Source: Deltaproteobacteria bacterium
Lineage (GTDB): Bacteria > Desulfobacterota > Desulfobaccia > Desulfobaccales > Desulfobaccaceae
Reading direction: 5' to 3'
Assembly (NCBI GenBank): GCA_019309545.1
Contig: JAFDGA010000005.1
Location: 1-64,000 of the forward strand
DNA length: 64,000 nt
Translations under genes and position numbers: made by a program
The notes under the pieces: generated by a model
Seen by the model: the letters and a program-made list of their open reading frames with translations, nothing else
The model's database searches: none
What the model was told of the DNA's origin: nothing
Part shown: one piece after another, positions 1 to 7,998 of the stretch
How positions within the stretch are numbered: position 1 is the stretch's first letter
Layout of the letters: each line of letters opens with the position of its first letter

Positions 1-43
1 TATTTTGCGGGTAGGACGCACCAATAATAGACAGGATTAAAGT

Positions 44-68
44 CGTTCCCAAGTTGCACTTGGGAACG
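44..68. repeat. palindromic repeat, copy 1
   Basis: A perfect inverted repeat with 10-base arms (CGTTCCCAAG and CTTGGGAACG) around a 5-base TTGCA centre. A near copy lies at 573-597, so the pair brackets the first small gene. It resembles the short dispersed palindromes (REP-like elements) of many bacterial genomes. That class is inferred, and no mobilising gene is visible nearby. Confidence 0.7.
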
Positions 69-135
69 AGTTGAAAGAAGGGATCGCCCGGGTCCCTTGA
101 CAGCACTCGGGGATTTTTATTTGAGGAGGGTGCCG

Positions 136-420
136 ATGATTCCCGAAAATATCACACAAGACCACATACGGCAGGCGGCGCGCCGGATCGATGACGAAGG
201 GGTTCCTAATAGAAGGAAACCTAGGAAATATGAAGTCATTGTCGACGATATATCTTATCCAATCATGTTAATCGTATCCTGGGCCAACGAGTTTGCGAAT
301 GGATATGAACTTCTGGGATGTGAACGGGGGGGAAGGAGGAGGGATTTCCGGCCTCAGGATGCAAAAGATTTTCTCAGAAGAAAGGGCTTTCAGGTTAGAC
401 AAATAAATAGGGTGGACTGA
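136..420 (+). CDS. small protein resembling the N-terminal head domain of McrA-like HNH nucleases
   Basis: A 94-residue protein with no nuclease motif. Its pattern, IPENIT...H...A...ID.EGVP.RR..RKY followed by YP....VS.AN.FANG.EL and a closing FLR..GF, resembles the small head domain found at the N-terminus of some McrA-type HNH endonucleases and related defence proteins. Here it stands alone and no effector gene follows. The ATG at 136 is preferred over an upstream TTG (97) because GAGGAGGG at 123-130 gives a strong ribosome-binding site five bases before it. It is bracketed by two copies of a palindromic repeat (44-68, 573-597), which hints at a mobile or recombined segment. It could be a remnant of a longer restriction gene or a free-standing modified-DNA sensor. 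The family match is from memory of the pattern only. Confidence 0.6.
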   Translation: MIPENITQDHIRQAARRIDDEGVPNRRKPRKYEVIVDDISYPIMLIVSWANEFANGYELLGCERGGRRRDFRPQDAKDFLRRKGFQVRQINRVD

Positions 421-572
421 AGGTTTGGCAGGTAAGGTTGTCGGATTGATGTGGAAAACCCCTTAGTGAGGATAAACAATGGGTGTAACTGACAGGCAAA
501 AGATGAAGGGGGAGACCGAATGGCAACCCCCCTTCACTCCCAGTAACAGGGACACTCGTTGTATTTTCAACT

Positions 573-597
573 CGTTTCCAAATTGCACTTGGGAACG
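573..597. repeat. palindromic repeat, copy 2
   Basis: This is the same element as at 44-68, with two mismatches in the left arm (CGTTTCCAAA against CGTTCCCAAG) and an intact TTGCA centre and right arm. It ends 15 bases before the start codon of the protease-TPR gene, so it lies in that gene's leader and could form a weak hairpin just upstream of the ribosome-binding site. Confidence 0.65.
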
Positions 598-612
598 CAA
601 AAAGGAAAATCA

Positions 613-1959
613 ATGCGGTCATCTGTGGCAGTCTGGGGTAAATGGGTGGTCCCGAGCTTGATGATACTGGCGTTGCTGCCGCCCGCGGCATGGGCGCTGA
701 CCGCCAGCCAGGTCTATGAGCAGGTGAAAGACTCGGTGGTGGTGGTCAGGGCCTACGACCAGAAAGGGCAACAGGTGAGTCTGGCCAGTGGGGTGATGCT
801 GCCGTCCGGCGACATTATCACCAACTATCATGTGGTCCGGGCCGGATTTAGGTTCACGGTGGGCCAGGGCCTGAAAGCCACCCCGGCCTTCTTGACCGCC
901 GCCGCCGCTGATCGAGATCTCTGTCTGCTCTCGGTCCCCGGCTTGGCGGCTCCACCGGCCCGTCTGGGCCAAGCAGCCAGGCTCAAGGTGGGCGAACCGG
1001 TCTATGCCGTGGGCGTGCTCCGGAGGGTGAAACTTTCCCTGTCGGAAGGGATTGTTTTTAAACGGTTGGGCGGCCCGCCCCCACTGATCCAGACCACTGC
1101 CGCTATTTCGCCTGCCTCCAGCGGCGGCGGTCTGTTCAATGCTGCCGGGGAGCTGGTAGGGATTAACAACTTTGACCTAAGGGACAGCCAAGGCATGAAC
1201 CACGCGGTGCCGGTGGAATGGATCGATGAGGTCACTAAACTCAAAACCCTCGACCAAACTGTCAAGGTCGGGGAGAGAGTGGCCGGCCTTCCGAGACCAA
1301 TGGCCAGACTGCAAGAAAACTGGGAAAACCAGGTATCGACCTTGACCAAAGCCCAGCACTGGCAGGCCCTGCTGACCTGTAGCCGGCGCTGGACCCAGGC
1401 CGAGCCGGGTAACGAGTTGGCCTGGTATAGCCTCGGCACGGCCTATGGAAAACTGGGCCGTTACCGCGAGGAGATCGAGGCTTACCAGGAGGCCTTGCGC
1501 CTTAAGCCGGATTACCCCGAGGCCATGTATAATATTGGCGTTGCTTATGGGAACCTGCGCCGTTACCGCGAGGCGGTGGAAGTTTTCCAGGAAGCCCTAC
1601 GCTTTAAAATTAATGCTGCCAAGGCCTCGTACAAGCGAGGTGTAGCTTACGGAAATCTGGGCCGTTACCGTGAGGAGATCAAGGCTTATCGGGAGGCCCT
1701 GCGCCTTAAGCCGGATTATGTTGCCGCCTGGAACAATTTGGGTGTGGCCTATGTAAAACTGGGCCGTTACCCAGAGGCAATTAAAGCTTGCCGGGAGGCC
1801 CTGCGGCTCAGGCCTGATGATGCCGAGGCCTGGAATAATTTAGCTTTTTCCTATTACCTCTCCGGTAATCGCCGCGCCGCTCTGGAAGCAGTAAGTGAGT
1901 TGCGGCGATATGACCAACAAAGGGCGGAAAAGCTTTTCGATGCTATCATCAAGCCCTGA
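613..1959 (+). CDS. exported trypsin-like serine protease with C-terminal TPR repeats
   Basis: A 448-residue protein. Residues 1-28 form a signal peptide. Residues 30-245 are a DegP/HtrA-type chymotrypsin fold with a complete catalytic triad: His73 in TNYHVV, Asp102 in DRDLCLL and Ser170 in ISPASSGGG (normally GNSGG, so the oxyanion loop is altered but the serine is present). There is no PDZ domain. From about residue 270 to the end come roughly five tetratricopeptide repeats (pattern A..NLG.AY..LGRY.EAI.AY.EALRLKPD). The likely role is a periplasmic protease or protease-like scaffold whose TPR part binds partners; the substrate is unknown. The ATG at 613 is chosen because the signal peptide starts there and AAAGGA precedes it. 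The upstream in-frame TTG at 559 would place the palindromic repeat inside the coding region. Confidence 0.85.
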   Translation: MRSSVAVWGKWVVPSLMILALLPPAAWALTASQVYEQVKDSVVVVRAYDQKGQQVSLASGVMLPSGDIITNYHVVRAGFRFTVGQGLKATPAFLTAAAADRDLCLLSVPGLAAPPARLGQAARLKVGEPVYAVGVLRRVKLSLSEGIVFKRLGGPPPLIQTTAAISPASSGGGLFNAAGELVGINNFDLRDSQGMNHAVPVEWIDEVTKLKTLDQTVKVGERVAGLPRPMARLQENWENQVSTLTKAQHWQALLTCSRRWTQAEPGNELAWYSLGTAYGKLGRYREEIEAYQEALRLKPDYPEAMYNIGVAYGNLRRYREAVEVFQEALRFKINAAKASYKRGVAYGNLGRYREEIKAYREALRLKPDYVAAWNNLGVAYVKLGRYPEAIKACREALRLRPDDAEAWNNLAFSYYLSGNRRAALEAVSELRRYDQQRAEKLFDAIIKP

Positions 1960-2631
1960 GGCCAGAAAATTGGAATTCAGAAGGTCCTGGGCAGGTTGTA
2001 TAGAGATAGGATTATTCTTAGGTCTCTGGGGAGGGTTGACAATAAAAGAACCAGCGAATACTTCAAGCTGCTAGCCAATGCCTGGCTTCCCTGTTCCCGG
2101 CCGGTGAGGTAGCGCCAGCCAGGTCGGCTGGACGATTTCGAGGGGAGCGAAGGTGCTAGCGGTTCCAACCGAAATCGCTTGCATAATCCCGCCGGAAATA
2201 TTTATCCTAAGCTACGCGGCGGCCAACTCAGGTTCTACTCCAGGGGGCAAAAACGGGGGTAGCCAGCTTCAAGGCCTCTGGCCTGCCGCCATTTTTAGAA
2301 GGTGGATTCCTCTTTATTCTAACTTGAAATGAGAATATAACTGCCCAGTCCCTAACCGCAGGGGCTTAAATGAAGTTACCCGGCCCGGGATGCAGGGGCA
2401 GCCGGTATGGCCCGGGCCAGGCGCATGACAAACATAAGGTTCCAGCTAATGATAATACAGAGAGGCTCTGGTATAAATTATGCATATATTTTAAAAAGAA
2501 TGCGGTTATGTCATTCTATCCCCATAATCTATCCCGGAAAATGGTTCATTAAAATCAGGTTCAGAGTGGATCAAGCTAGATTGTTAATTTTTATAAACGT
2601 ACTATGTTAATAAATTTTGGAATGATTGGTC
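1960..2631. other. 672-base gap without a supported gene
   Basis: Only short open frames without family resemblance or good ribosome-binding sites occur here. The first half (about 1980-2300) is GC-rich like coding DNA, and a minus-strand frame at 1977-2168 has coding-like composition but no recognisable family. This may be decayed gene sequence. The second half (2320-2631) is AT-rich and probably holds the promoter of the downstream ATPase gene. Confidence 0.5.
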
Positions 2632-4341
2632 ATGTACAACGATTATTTTGGCTTTTCCGATTCTCCTTTTGAAAATAATTTAGATCAGCGTTTCCTTTTT
2701 CTCTCCGAGGACCATAAGGAAGTATTGGCGGCCTTGTTATATTTTGTGAAGGAGAGAAAGGGGCTGGCCATTGTCTGTGGCGATGTGGGTACTGGGAAGA
2801 CCATGCTGATCAATAGCTTCCTGAACCGGCTGCCAGATTCGGTCCGGCCCATTCTGATTTCCAACCCTCTGGCCAGCTATCTTGATCTTCTCCATTTTAT
2901 TGCCAGAGAAATAGGAATTAGCGACAGGCAGGAAAATATCCTGGAACTCATGGAACAGATAAAAGAGGCCTTAATTGCGGCCCGGAATCAAGGTCAAGAT
3001 TATATCTTGATTGTGGATGAAGCCCATCTGTTTCCTGATGATAGTCTAGAGCAGGTCCGCCTGCTCTCGAACATTGAAGTTCCAGACAGCAAACTGTTGC
3101 AAATTTTGTTGGTCGGGCAGTATGAACTGAGCCATAATTTAAACCGTCCGGAGATGCGCCAGCTTCGGCAACGCATTAATATCAGCCGCTTTTTATCCCC
3201 TTTAAGCCCAGCTGAGACCAAAGCTTACATAGATCATCGCTTGCAGAGGGTGGGATCAAGTTTCACTGCCGTTTTTGAACCTCAAGGTGAACAATTACTC
3301 TATCAGTTGACCAGTGGAGTTCCACGCCGCATCAACCAGCTTTGTGACAACGCCCTGTTGAGTTGTATGACCGAGGATTTAAAAAAGGTCAATCGCCGGG
3401 TTTTGCAAAAATCCCATGAAGCACTGCTCACTGATATCATCTTTACCCCCAAGGCTTCGTCTAAGTATTTTGGGATGAAGAAGGCTAGTAGATGGTTGAT
3501 TCCTCTGGCCGCCGGTGCGGTTTTTTTGATCATCGGGTTAGGTCTGGGCCAAACCGGTTGGTATCAGCAACATATCCGGAAAGAGTCTGACAGGGTTGAT
3601 GTTGCAAGTAAATTACCCTTACCTTCAGTTTCGGAGCCGGCGCCTTTGACCTCGAACCCGGCGACTAGAGCCGCCCCCGCGACCGTCCATGATAAAGAGA
3701 CGGAGATGGCTCCGCATAAGCCGGCTGGCAAGCTTCAGGGAGACTTAAACCCGAAACCACTGGAACCAGGGTTACCCAAATCAGGGACAAGGCCGTCCCA
3801 TGCCATCCTCTCTGAGAAAAGATCTGCGTCGGGGCTGGCGGGATCGACTTCTTCCACCACGGAGACCGTAGTCGCAAAGGCTGAGAATCCGACATCAGTA
3901 TCAGGCCCAGTAGCCGCCGATTCCATTCAAAGGCCCGAGCAGGTTGAAGTCAAACCAAATGATAACCTGACTAGGATCGCCTCTAATTTCTACCCGAAAA
4001 ACGAGGAATTGGGTCTGGAGGCCATCCTGCTGGCCAATCCTGAGACCATCAATGAGGACCTGATTATTACGGGGCAAAAATTGAATATTCCTAAAATAAA
4101 TCCCGATGACCAGACGATCATTTTACGGGAGAACTTGTTTTATGCAGCTTATGGCCGTTATTCTTCGATGTCCTCTTTGCAAACCGCACTCTCTTATCTA
4201 AGTCAACGTGGTGCACGATATCTAGTGTTAAACACTAAAAATAACCAGGGGTATCTGACCCATCGAGTGCTGGTCGGCGGCTACGAGAATCGTAACGATC
4301 TGAATAAAGCCCTCCAACGCATCAAGGCAGATTCTGAGTGA
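2632..4341 (+). CDS. ExeA/GspA-type AAA ATPase with LysM and SPOR-like C-terminus
   Basis: A 569-residue protein. The N-terminus (YNDYFGFSDSPFENN) is typical of the ExeA/GspA family, followed by Walker A GDVGTGKT at residues 50-57 and Walker B ILIVDEAH at 125-132. One membrane helix lies near 288-308 (WLIPLAAGAVFLIIGLGLG). It is followed by a low-complexity Pro/Ser/Ala stretch, a LysM-like domain near 437-486 (VEVKPNDNLTRIASNFYP), and a final 70 residues resembling a SPOR domain. Family members couple cytoplasmic ATP hydrolysis to peptidoglycan binding, helping assemble secretion channels or remodel the wall. Both LysM and SPOR bind glycan, which supports a periplasmic wall-binding end. The ATG at 2632 matches the family start better than the TTG at 2626. 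The next gene begins four bases after the stop, so the two are probably co-transcribed. No secretin or other type II secretion gene is present here. Confidence 0.85.
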   Translation: MYNDYFGFSDSPFENNLDQRFLFLSEDHKEVLAALLYFVKERKGLAIVCGDVGTGKTMLINSFLNRLPDSVRPILISNPLASYLDLLHFIAREIGISDRQENILELMEQIKEALIAARNQGQDYILIVDEAHLFPDDSLEQVRLLSNIEVPDSKLLQILLVGQYELSHNLNRPEMRQLRQRINISRFLSPLSPAETKAYIDHRLQRVGSSFTAVFEPQGEQLLYQLTSGVPRRINQLCDNALLSCMTEDLKKVNRRVLQKSHEALLTDIIFTPKASSKYFGMKKASRWLIPLAAGAVFLIIGLGLGQTGWYQQHIRKESDRVDVASKLPLPSVSEPAPLTSNPATRAAPATVHDKETEMAPHKPAGKLQGDLNPKPLEPGLPKSGTRPSHAILSEKRSASGLAGSTSSTTETVVAKAENPTSVSGPVAADSIQRPEQVEVKPNDNLTRIASNFYPKNEELGLEAILLANPETINEDLIITGQKLNIPKINPDDQTIILRENLFYAAYGRYSSMSSLQTALSYLSQRGARYLVLNTKNNQGYLTHRVLVGGYENRNDLNKALQRIKADSE

Positions 4342-4345
4342 GACC

Positions 4346-5581
4346 ATGATTAAAAAAGGAAAAGAGAAACAAAAGCCGTTTTTTTCTAAGGTACTAAGCA
4401 TTCTTGAGGATTACCCGTCTTCGCCTCTGACCGAGGTGATGCCGAAGGCGGACCCTACATCGGCTTCGGTGATCTCAGAGGCCCGGGCGGATTTCCCAAC
4501 CACCCCACCAGTGGCAGCTCCTGGGGAGGCGTCAATTTCTCTACCTGATCCTCAGATTATTTCAACCAAAGTAGTCCAGGAGGAAGCTATTTCTCCTCCA
4601 GTAACCCCAATCCCTGAAGAACTTGAGGTCGAGAAGGGGTCAATCTCTCCTGAGCCTCAGGTGAGGAGCGCCGAAATTGCCCGGAAGAGGGGGGCGCCAA
4701 CTGCCGCGACATCAGAGGCCAGAGGAGATTTAGCCCCTACCCCAACAGTAACGCTGTCTGAGGAGGTTTCTATCTCTCCACCCGAAGATCGGTTTATTAG
4801 CGCTGAAGTACCCCAAGCGGAAGAGGTTCCCCCCTCCGCAATTGCAGTCCCAGGAGGAATTGAGGTGGTAGTTAATTCCCTGGGCATGGCCTTTGTCCTG
4901 ATCCCGGCCGATAGCTTTATCATGGGCAGTCCGGAAATTGAGGCAGGACGAAGTAATGATGAAAGCCAGCATGAGGTAACCATCTCCCGGAGCTTTTATC
5001 TACAGACCACCCCAGTGACTCAGGGTCAGTGGGTGGCCCTAATGGGCCATAATCCCCCCATTTTTGCCAAGGACCGAGCGGACTTACCAGTGGAAGGAGT
5101 AAGCTGGCAGGATTGCCAGGAGTTCATTAAAAAATTGCAGGCCTTAAAGGAAGGAACTTACCGTTTGCCTACCGAAGCCGAATGGGAGTACGCCTGCCGG
5201 GCCGGGAGCCCCATGGCCCTGGCTAACGGGGATTTAACCAGCCTTTACTGCGAGCTTGACCCGGCCCTGGATGAAATCGGCTGGTACTGCGGCAATTCCA
5301 ATCGGTGCCTTCAGCCCGTGGCCCAAAAACGCTCCAATGCCTGGGGCCTCTACGATATGCATGGCAACCTGGGCGAGTGGTGTCAAGATTGGTACGGCCC
5401 CTACCCGCCGGAGCCTCAGACTGACCCCAGCGGCCCTCCCTCTGGCCCTGGTCGGGTGGTGCGGGGTGGCTCTTGGTTCAGCAGCGCCAAAAATTGCCGG
5501 GCCGCGGCCCGCTCTTATGCGCCGCCCAACCTTCGGAATCTTCCTCAGGTAGTAGGATTCCGCTTGGTGAAAATAGTCTGA
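4346..5581 (+). CDS. formylglycine-generating-enzyme-fold (SUMF1 family) protein
   Basis: A 411-residue protein. Residues 1-170 are Pro/Glu/Ser-rich and contain two related 37-residue units (44-80 and 123-160, both starting SEAR and ending with a double Glu). Residues 178-411 form the FGE-sulfatase fold, with MGSPE, TTPVTQGQW, LPTEAEWEYACRAG, GLYDMHGNLGEWCQDWY and RVVRGGSW at the expected order. True FGE enzymes carry two active-site cysteines shortly after GGS(W/Y). Here that segment reads FSSAKNCRAAARS and both are missing, so sulfatase activation is unlikely. Many bacterial members of this fold act as binding or scaffold domains. No signal peptide is evident. It follows the GspA-like ATPase by four bases, suggesting a shared function, perhaps a recognition module for that membrane ATPase. 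That link is inferred. Confidence 0.85.
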   Translation: MIKKGKEKQKPFFSKVLSILEDYPSSPLTEVMPKADPTSASVISEARADFPTTPPVAAPGEASISLPDPQIISTKVVQEEAISPPVTPIPEELEVEKGSISPEPQVRSAEIARKRGAPTAATSEARGDLAPTPTVTLSEEVSISPPEDRFISAEVPQAEEVPPSAIAVPGGIEVVVNSLGMAFVLIPADSFIMGSPEIEAGRSNDESQHEVTISRSFYLQTTPVTQGQWVALMGHNPPIFAKDRADLPVEGVSWQDCQEFIKKLQALKEGTYRLPTEAEWEYACRAGSPMALANGDLTSLYCELDPALDEIGWYCGNSNRCLQPVAQKRSNAWGLYDMHGNLGEWCQDWYGPYPPEPQTDPSGPPSGPGRVVRGGSWFSSAKNCRAAARSYAPPNLRNLPQVVGFRLVKIV

Positions 5582-6080
5582 CCTGATCCAGAGACTAGTA
5601 AGTCGATCGGCTTCAGCTACCCCCCACCTTCCTTATCTCTGTCCGTTCCGGTGAGGCTATTTAGATCTAGGACCTTATCTTTTATACGGTAGGATCAAAA
5701 AATTCTAAGAAATGAAAACCCCTTACTTAAATACCCGTCACCGGGCATGGGCTTGGTCCTGTTCTGGGACCGCTTGGCCTTCGATCTGACTCACCAGGGA
5801 AATCTCAATACAACTCCGCACTCGACCGAGACTCATAATTACCGCAGTTTTATAAATTCAACACCCCCTCATCCTCAAGATCATAAAATTTCAATTTGAA
5901 ACGCTAACAACATATTGATCTAAACCAGTTAATATAATTTATATCTCTATTTAGTTTTGTGAACGTGATGTTTGAAAATATGAACTTCTAAGCAGTGCAT
6001 TAAAATGAACATAAGTTATTTAGTAAAGATGAGTTGAGACAGCTAAATTAATCTTAGTGACAGAGGCCTCATTCTATCTA
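5582..6080. other. AT-rich intergenic stretch
   Basis: I see no gene here. Composition falls to clearly AT-rich from about 5860 onward, unlike the GC-rich genes on either side. It directly precedes the left end of a decayed insertion sequence. Confidence 0.5.
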
Positions 6081-6326
6081 GCAGGCTGTTGAAAAATTCT
6101 TTACTTGAGACCCCCAAAAAGTGCTGTCTTTAAAGCACAAAAGGTGCTATACTCAAGGATAACAAGATCTTATACGGAGGCAACGACTATGCGGGGTGAC
6201 GATGTGCAACAGCAAGCGATGTTCAGCTACCTTTCTCCGGAAGCTCGAGTGCCCCAGGACCATCCGCTGCGGCCGATTCGCAAAATGGTGAATCAAGCCC
6301 TGGAGAAAAGGTTCTTATTAAGTTAG
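6081..6326 (+). mobile_element. left-end remnant of an IS1182-like insertion sequence
   Basis: The segment starts with CAGGCTGTTGAAAAA, a terminal sequence common in IS1182-type elements, and runs through a leader into the first codons of a transposase. No right end or catalytic region follows; AT-rich unrelated DNA begins near 6305. The element is therefore inactive and truncated. It sits just upstream of ahbD. Confidence 0.65.
6189..6326 (+). pseudogene. truncated transposase N-terminus
   Basis: Only 45 codons remain. The start, MRGDDVQQQAMFSYLSPEAR, followed by VPQDHPLRPIRKMVNQAL, is the usual N-terminus of IS1182-family transposases. The reading frame leaves the family pattern after QALEK and stops at 6326. 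GGAGG lies ten bases before the ATG, so the original translation start is intact. The DDE catalytic domain is absent. Confidence 0.75.
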
Positions 6327-6458
6327 AAAATTTATTTTTGGCTGGCGAAAACTACAAATTGTTTAGAAAAAAGAAAACTATTGAATTATTAATAGCAGAA
6401 AATTTAGAGGAATAAATTTTAATTATCGCTATAATTTAATATTTATTTAAAAATTTAA

Positions 6459-7532
6459 ATGGTTAAGGCATTGAATCACAACGAATTAAGAATAACTGCC
6501 CTACGCCTTCTGGCCTGGGAGGTGACCCGGCGCTGTAATCTGGCCTGTGCCCATTGTCGGGCTGCAGCGGGGCGGGGGCCGTATCCAGGGGAGTTGACCA
6601 CGGAAGAGGGTAGGGCACTCTTGGATGATCTGGCCACTATGGACCAAGTGGTGGTCATTCTTACCGGCGGGGAGCCGCTCATGCGGGATGACCTGTTGGA
6701 ACTGGCAGCCTACGGCACCGGCCTGGGACTCAGGATGGTGGCTGCAGTCAACGGCACCCTGCTGACTCCTCAAATAGCCGCTGATCTTAAGGAGGCGGGC
6801 ATCCAGCGGGTCAGCATCTCCATCGATGGAGCTGAAGCCGCCAGCCATGACCGGCTGCGCCAGGTGCCGGGGGCTTTCGAGGGGGCCTTAGGTGGCATCG
6901 CCGCCTGCCGGGAGGCCGGGCTGCCTTTCCAGATCAATACTACTATTACCCGAGCGAATCGTCTGGAGCTTCCGGCCGTCTACGACTTGGCTTTGAGACT
7001 GGAAGCCGCGGCTCACCATGTCTTTGTGCTAGTGCCCACCGGCCGCGGGCAGGAGATCAAAGACCAGTTGCTGTCTCCGGAGGAATACGAGGCCACCCTG
7101 CACTGGCTGCTGGACCGGCAGCGGGAAGGGCGGCTGCACCTCAAGCCCACCTGCGCGCCCCAGTATTATCGACTGTGGCGGCAAGAGGCCGCGGCGCGCG
7201 GTGAGACCATTTCCGTCACCAGCCACGGCATGGAGGCCATGACCCGGGGTTGCTTAGGGGGGCAGGGGTTTGCCTTTGTCTCTTATCGGGGCGAAGTGCA
7301 GCCCTGCGGTTATCTGGATCTGTTGGCCGGGGATATCCGGGAGGCGCCGTTCCCCGAAATCTACTCTAATTCGCCATTGTTCCGGGCCCTGCGGGCGGTT
7401 AATGACTACCACGGCAAATGTGGCCGCTGCGAGTTTCGCCGGGTCTGTGGCGGTTGTCGGGCCCGAGCCTATGTCTTGACCGGCGACGTGGTGGGCGAGG
7501 ACCCGTTATGTGCCTATGAGCCGGAAAGCTAA
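6459..7532 (+). CDS. ahbD: AhbD-like radical SAM heme synthase
   Basis: A 357-residue radical SAM/SPASM protein. The [4Fe-4S]-SAM motif is CNLACAHC (Cys26, Cys30, Cys33). C-terminal cysteines in CGRCEFRRVCGGC plus a later Cys form the auxiliary cluster region. The CAPQYYR segment and overall layout fit AhbD, which converts Fe-coproporphyrin III to heme b by oxidative decarboxylation of two propionates in the alternative siroheme-based heme pathway of sulfate reducers and archaea. The related NirJ and AhbC proteins are the main alternatives; the downstream overlapping Ahb decarboxylase gene favours a heme-pathway role. No clear Shine-Dalgarno site precedes the ATG at 6459, and the leader is very AT-rich, so the start could be a few codons off. 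An IS remnant lies immediately upstream. Confidence 0.85.
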   Translation: MVKALNHNELRITALRLLAWEVTRRCNLACAHCRAAAGRGPYPGELTTEEGRALLDDLATMDQVVVILTGGEPLMRDDLLELAAYGTGLGLRMVAAVNGTLLTPQIAADLKEAGIQRVSISIDGAEAASHDRLRQVPGAFEGALGGIAACREAGLPFQINTTITRANRLELPAVYDLALRLEAAAHHVFVLVPTGRGQEIKDQLLSPEEYEATLHWLLDRQREGRLHLKPTCAPQYYRLWRQEAAARGETISVTSHGMEAMTRGCLGGQGFAFVSYRGEVQPCGYLDLLAGDIREAPFPEIYSNSPLFRALRAVNDYHGKCGRCEFRRVCGGCRARAYVLTGDVVGEDPLCAYEPES

Positions 7533-7998
7533 TCAGCAAGGAAATGAGGCCCTGGACGATCTGGACCGGGCGATTCTGAACGAAATCCAGGTGCATTTTC
7601 CCATCGTCTCCCGGCCTTATGCCGAAGTCGGGCAGAAATTGGGGCTGACCGAGGCCGAGGTCCTGGCACGAGTTCAGCGGCTGCATGATCAGGGGATCAT
7701 CCGGCGTATTGGGGCCAATTTCAATTCCCGGAAATTGGGTTACACCAGCACCCTGTGCACCGCGGAAGTGCCGGAAGAGCAGATGGAGCATTTCGTCCAG
7801 GTGGTGAACCGCTATGCCGGGGTCACCCATAATTATCTGCGGCGGCACCGCTACAATATCTGGTTTACGGTAATTGCCCCCTCCACTGAGAAGATCGAGG
7901 AGATTTTAACCGAGATCTCCATGCAAACCGGGATCAAGGAAATTTATAGCCTGCCAGCCCGGCAAATCTTCAAAATCCAGGCGGATTTTCCCTTATAA
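7510..7998 (+). CDS. ahbA: siroheme decarboxylase subunit, AhbA-like (Lrp/AsnC-related)
   Basis: A 162-residue protein of the AhbA/AhbB/NirDLGH family: an Lrp/AsnC-like helix-turn-helix half (LDRAILNEIQ, GLTEAEVLARVQRL, GIIRRIGANFNSRKLG) and a C-terminal ferredoxin-like half with VTHNYLRRHRYNIWFTVIAP. These proteins decarboxylate siroheme to 12,18-didecarboxysiroheme, usually as an AhbA-AhbB heterodimer. The SRKLGYTSTLC segment looks more like AhbA than AhbB, but I cannot separate the two with certainty. The partner subunit and AhbC are not in the window. The gene overlaps the end of ahbD by 23 bases. GAGGA at 7498-7502 supports the GTG at 7510, with ATG 7516 as alternative. Its 3' end overlaps the convergent stress-protein gene by six bases. 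Confidence 0.8.
   Translation: MPMSRKANQQGNEALDDLDRAILNEIQVHFPIVSRPYAEVGQKLGLTEAEVLARVQRLHDQGIIRRIGANFNSRKLGYTSTLCTAEVPEEQMEHFVQVVNRYAGVTHNYLRRHRYNIWFTVIAPSTEKIEEILTEISMQTGIKEIYSLPARQIFKIQADFPL

Noticed and set aside
395-691. Minus-strand open frame across the second palindrome
   Set aside because: It covers the start of the protease-TPR gene and the repeat, and shows no domain; likely chance.
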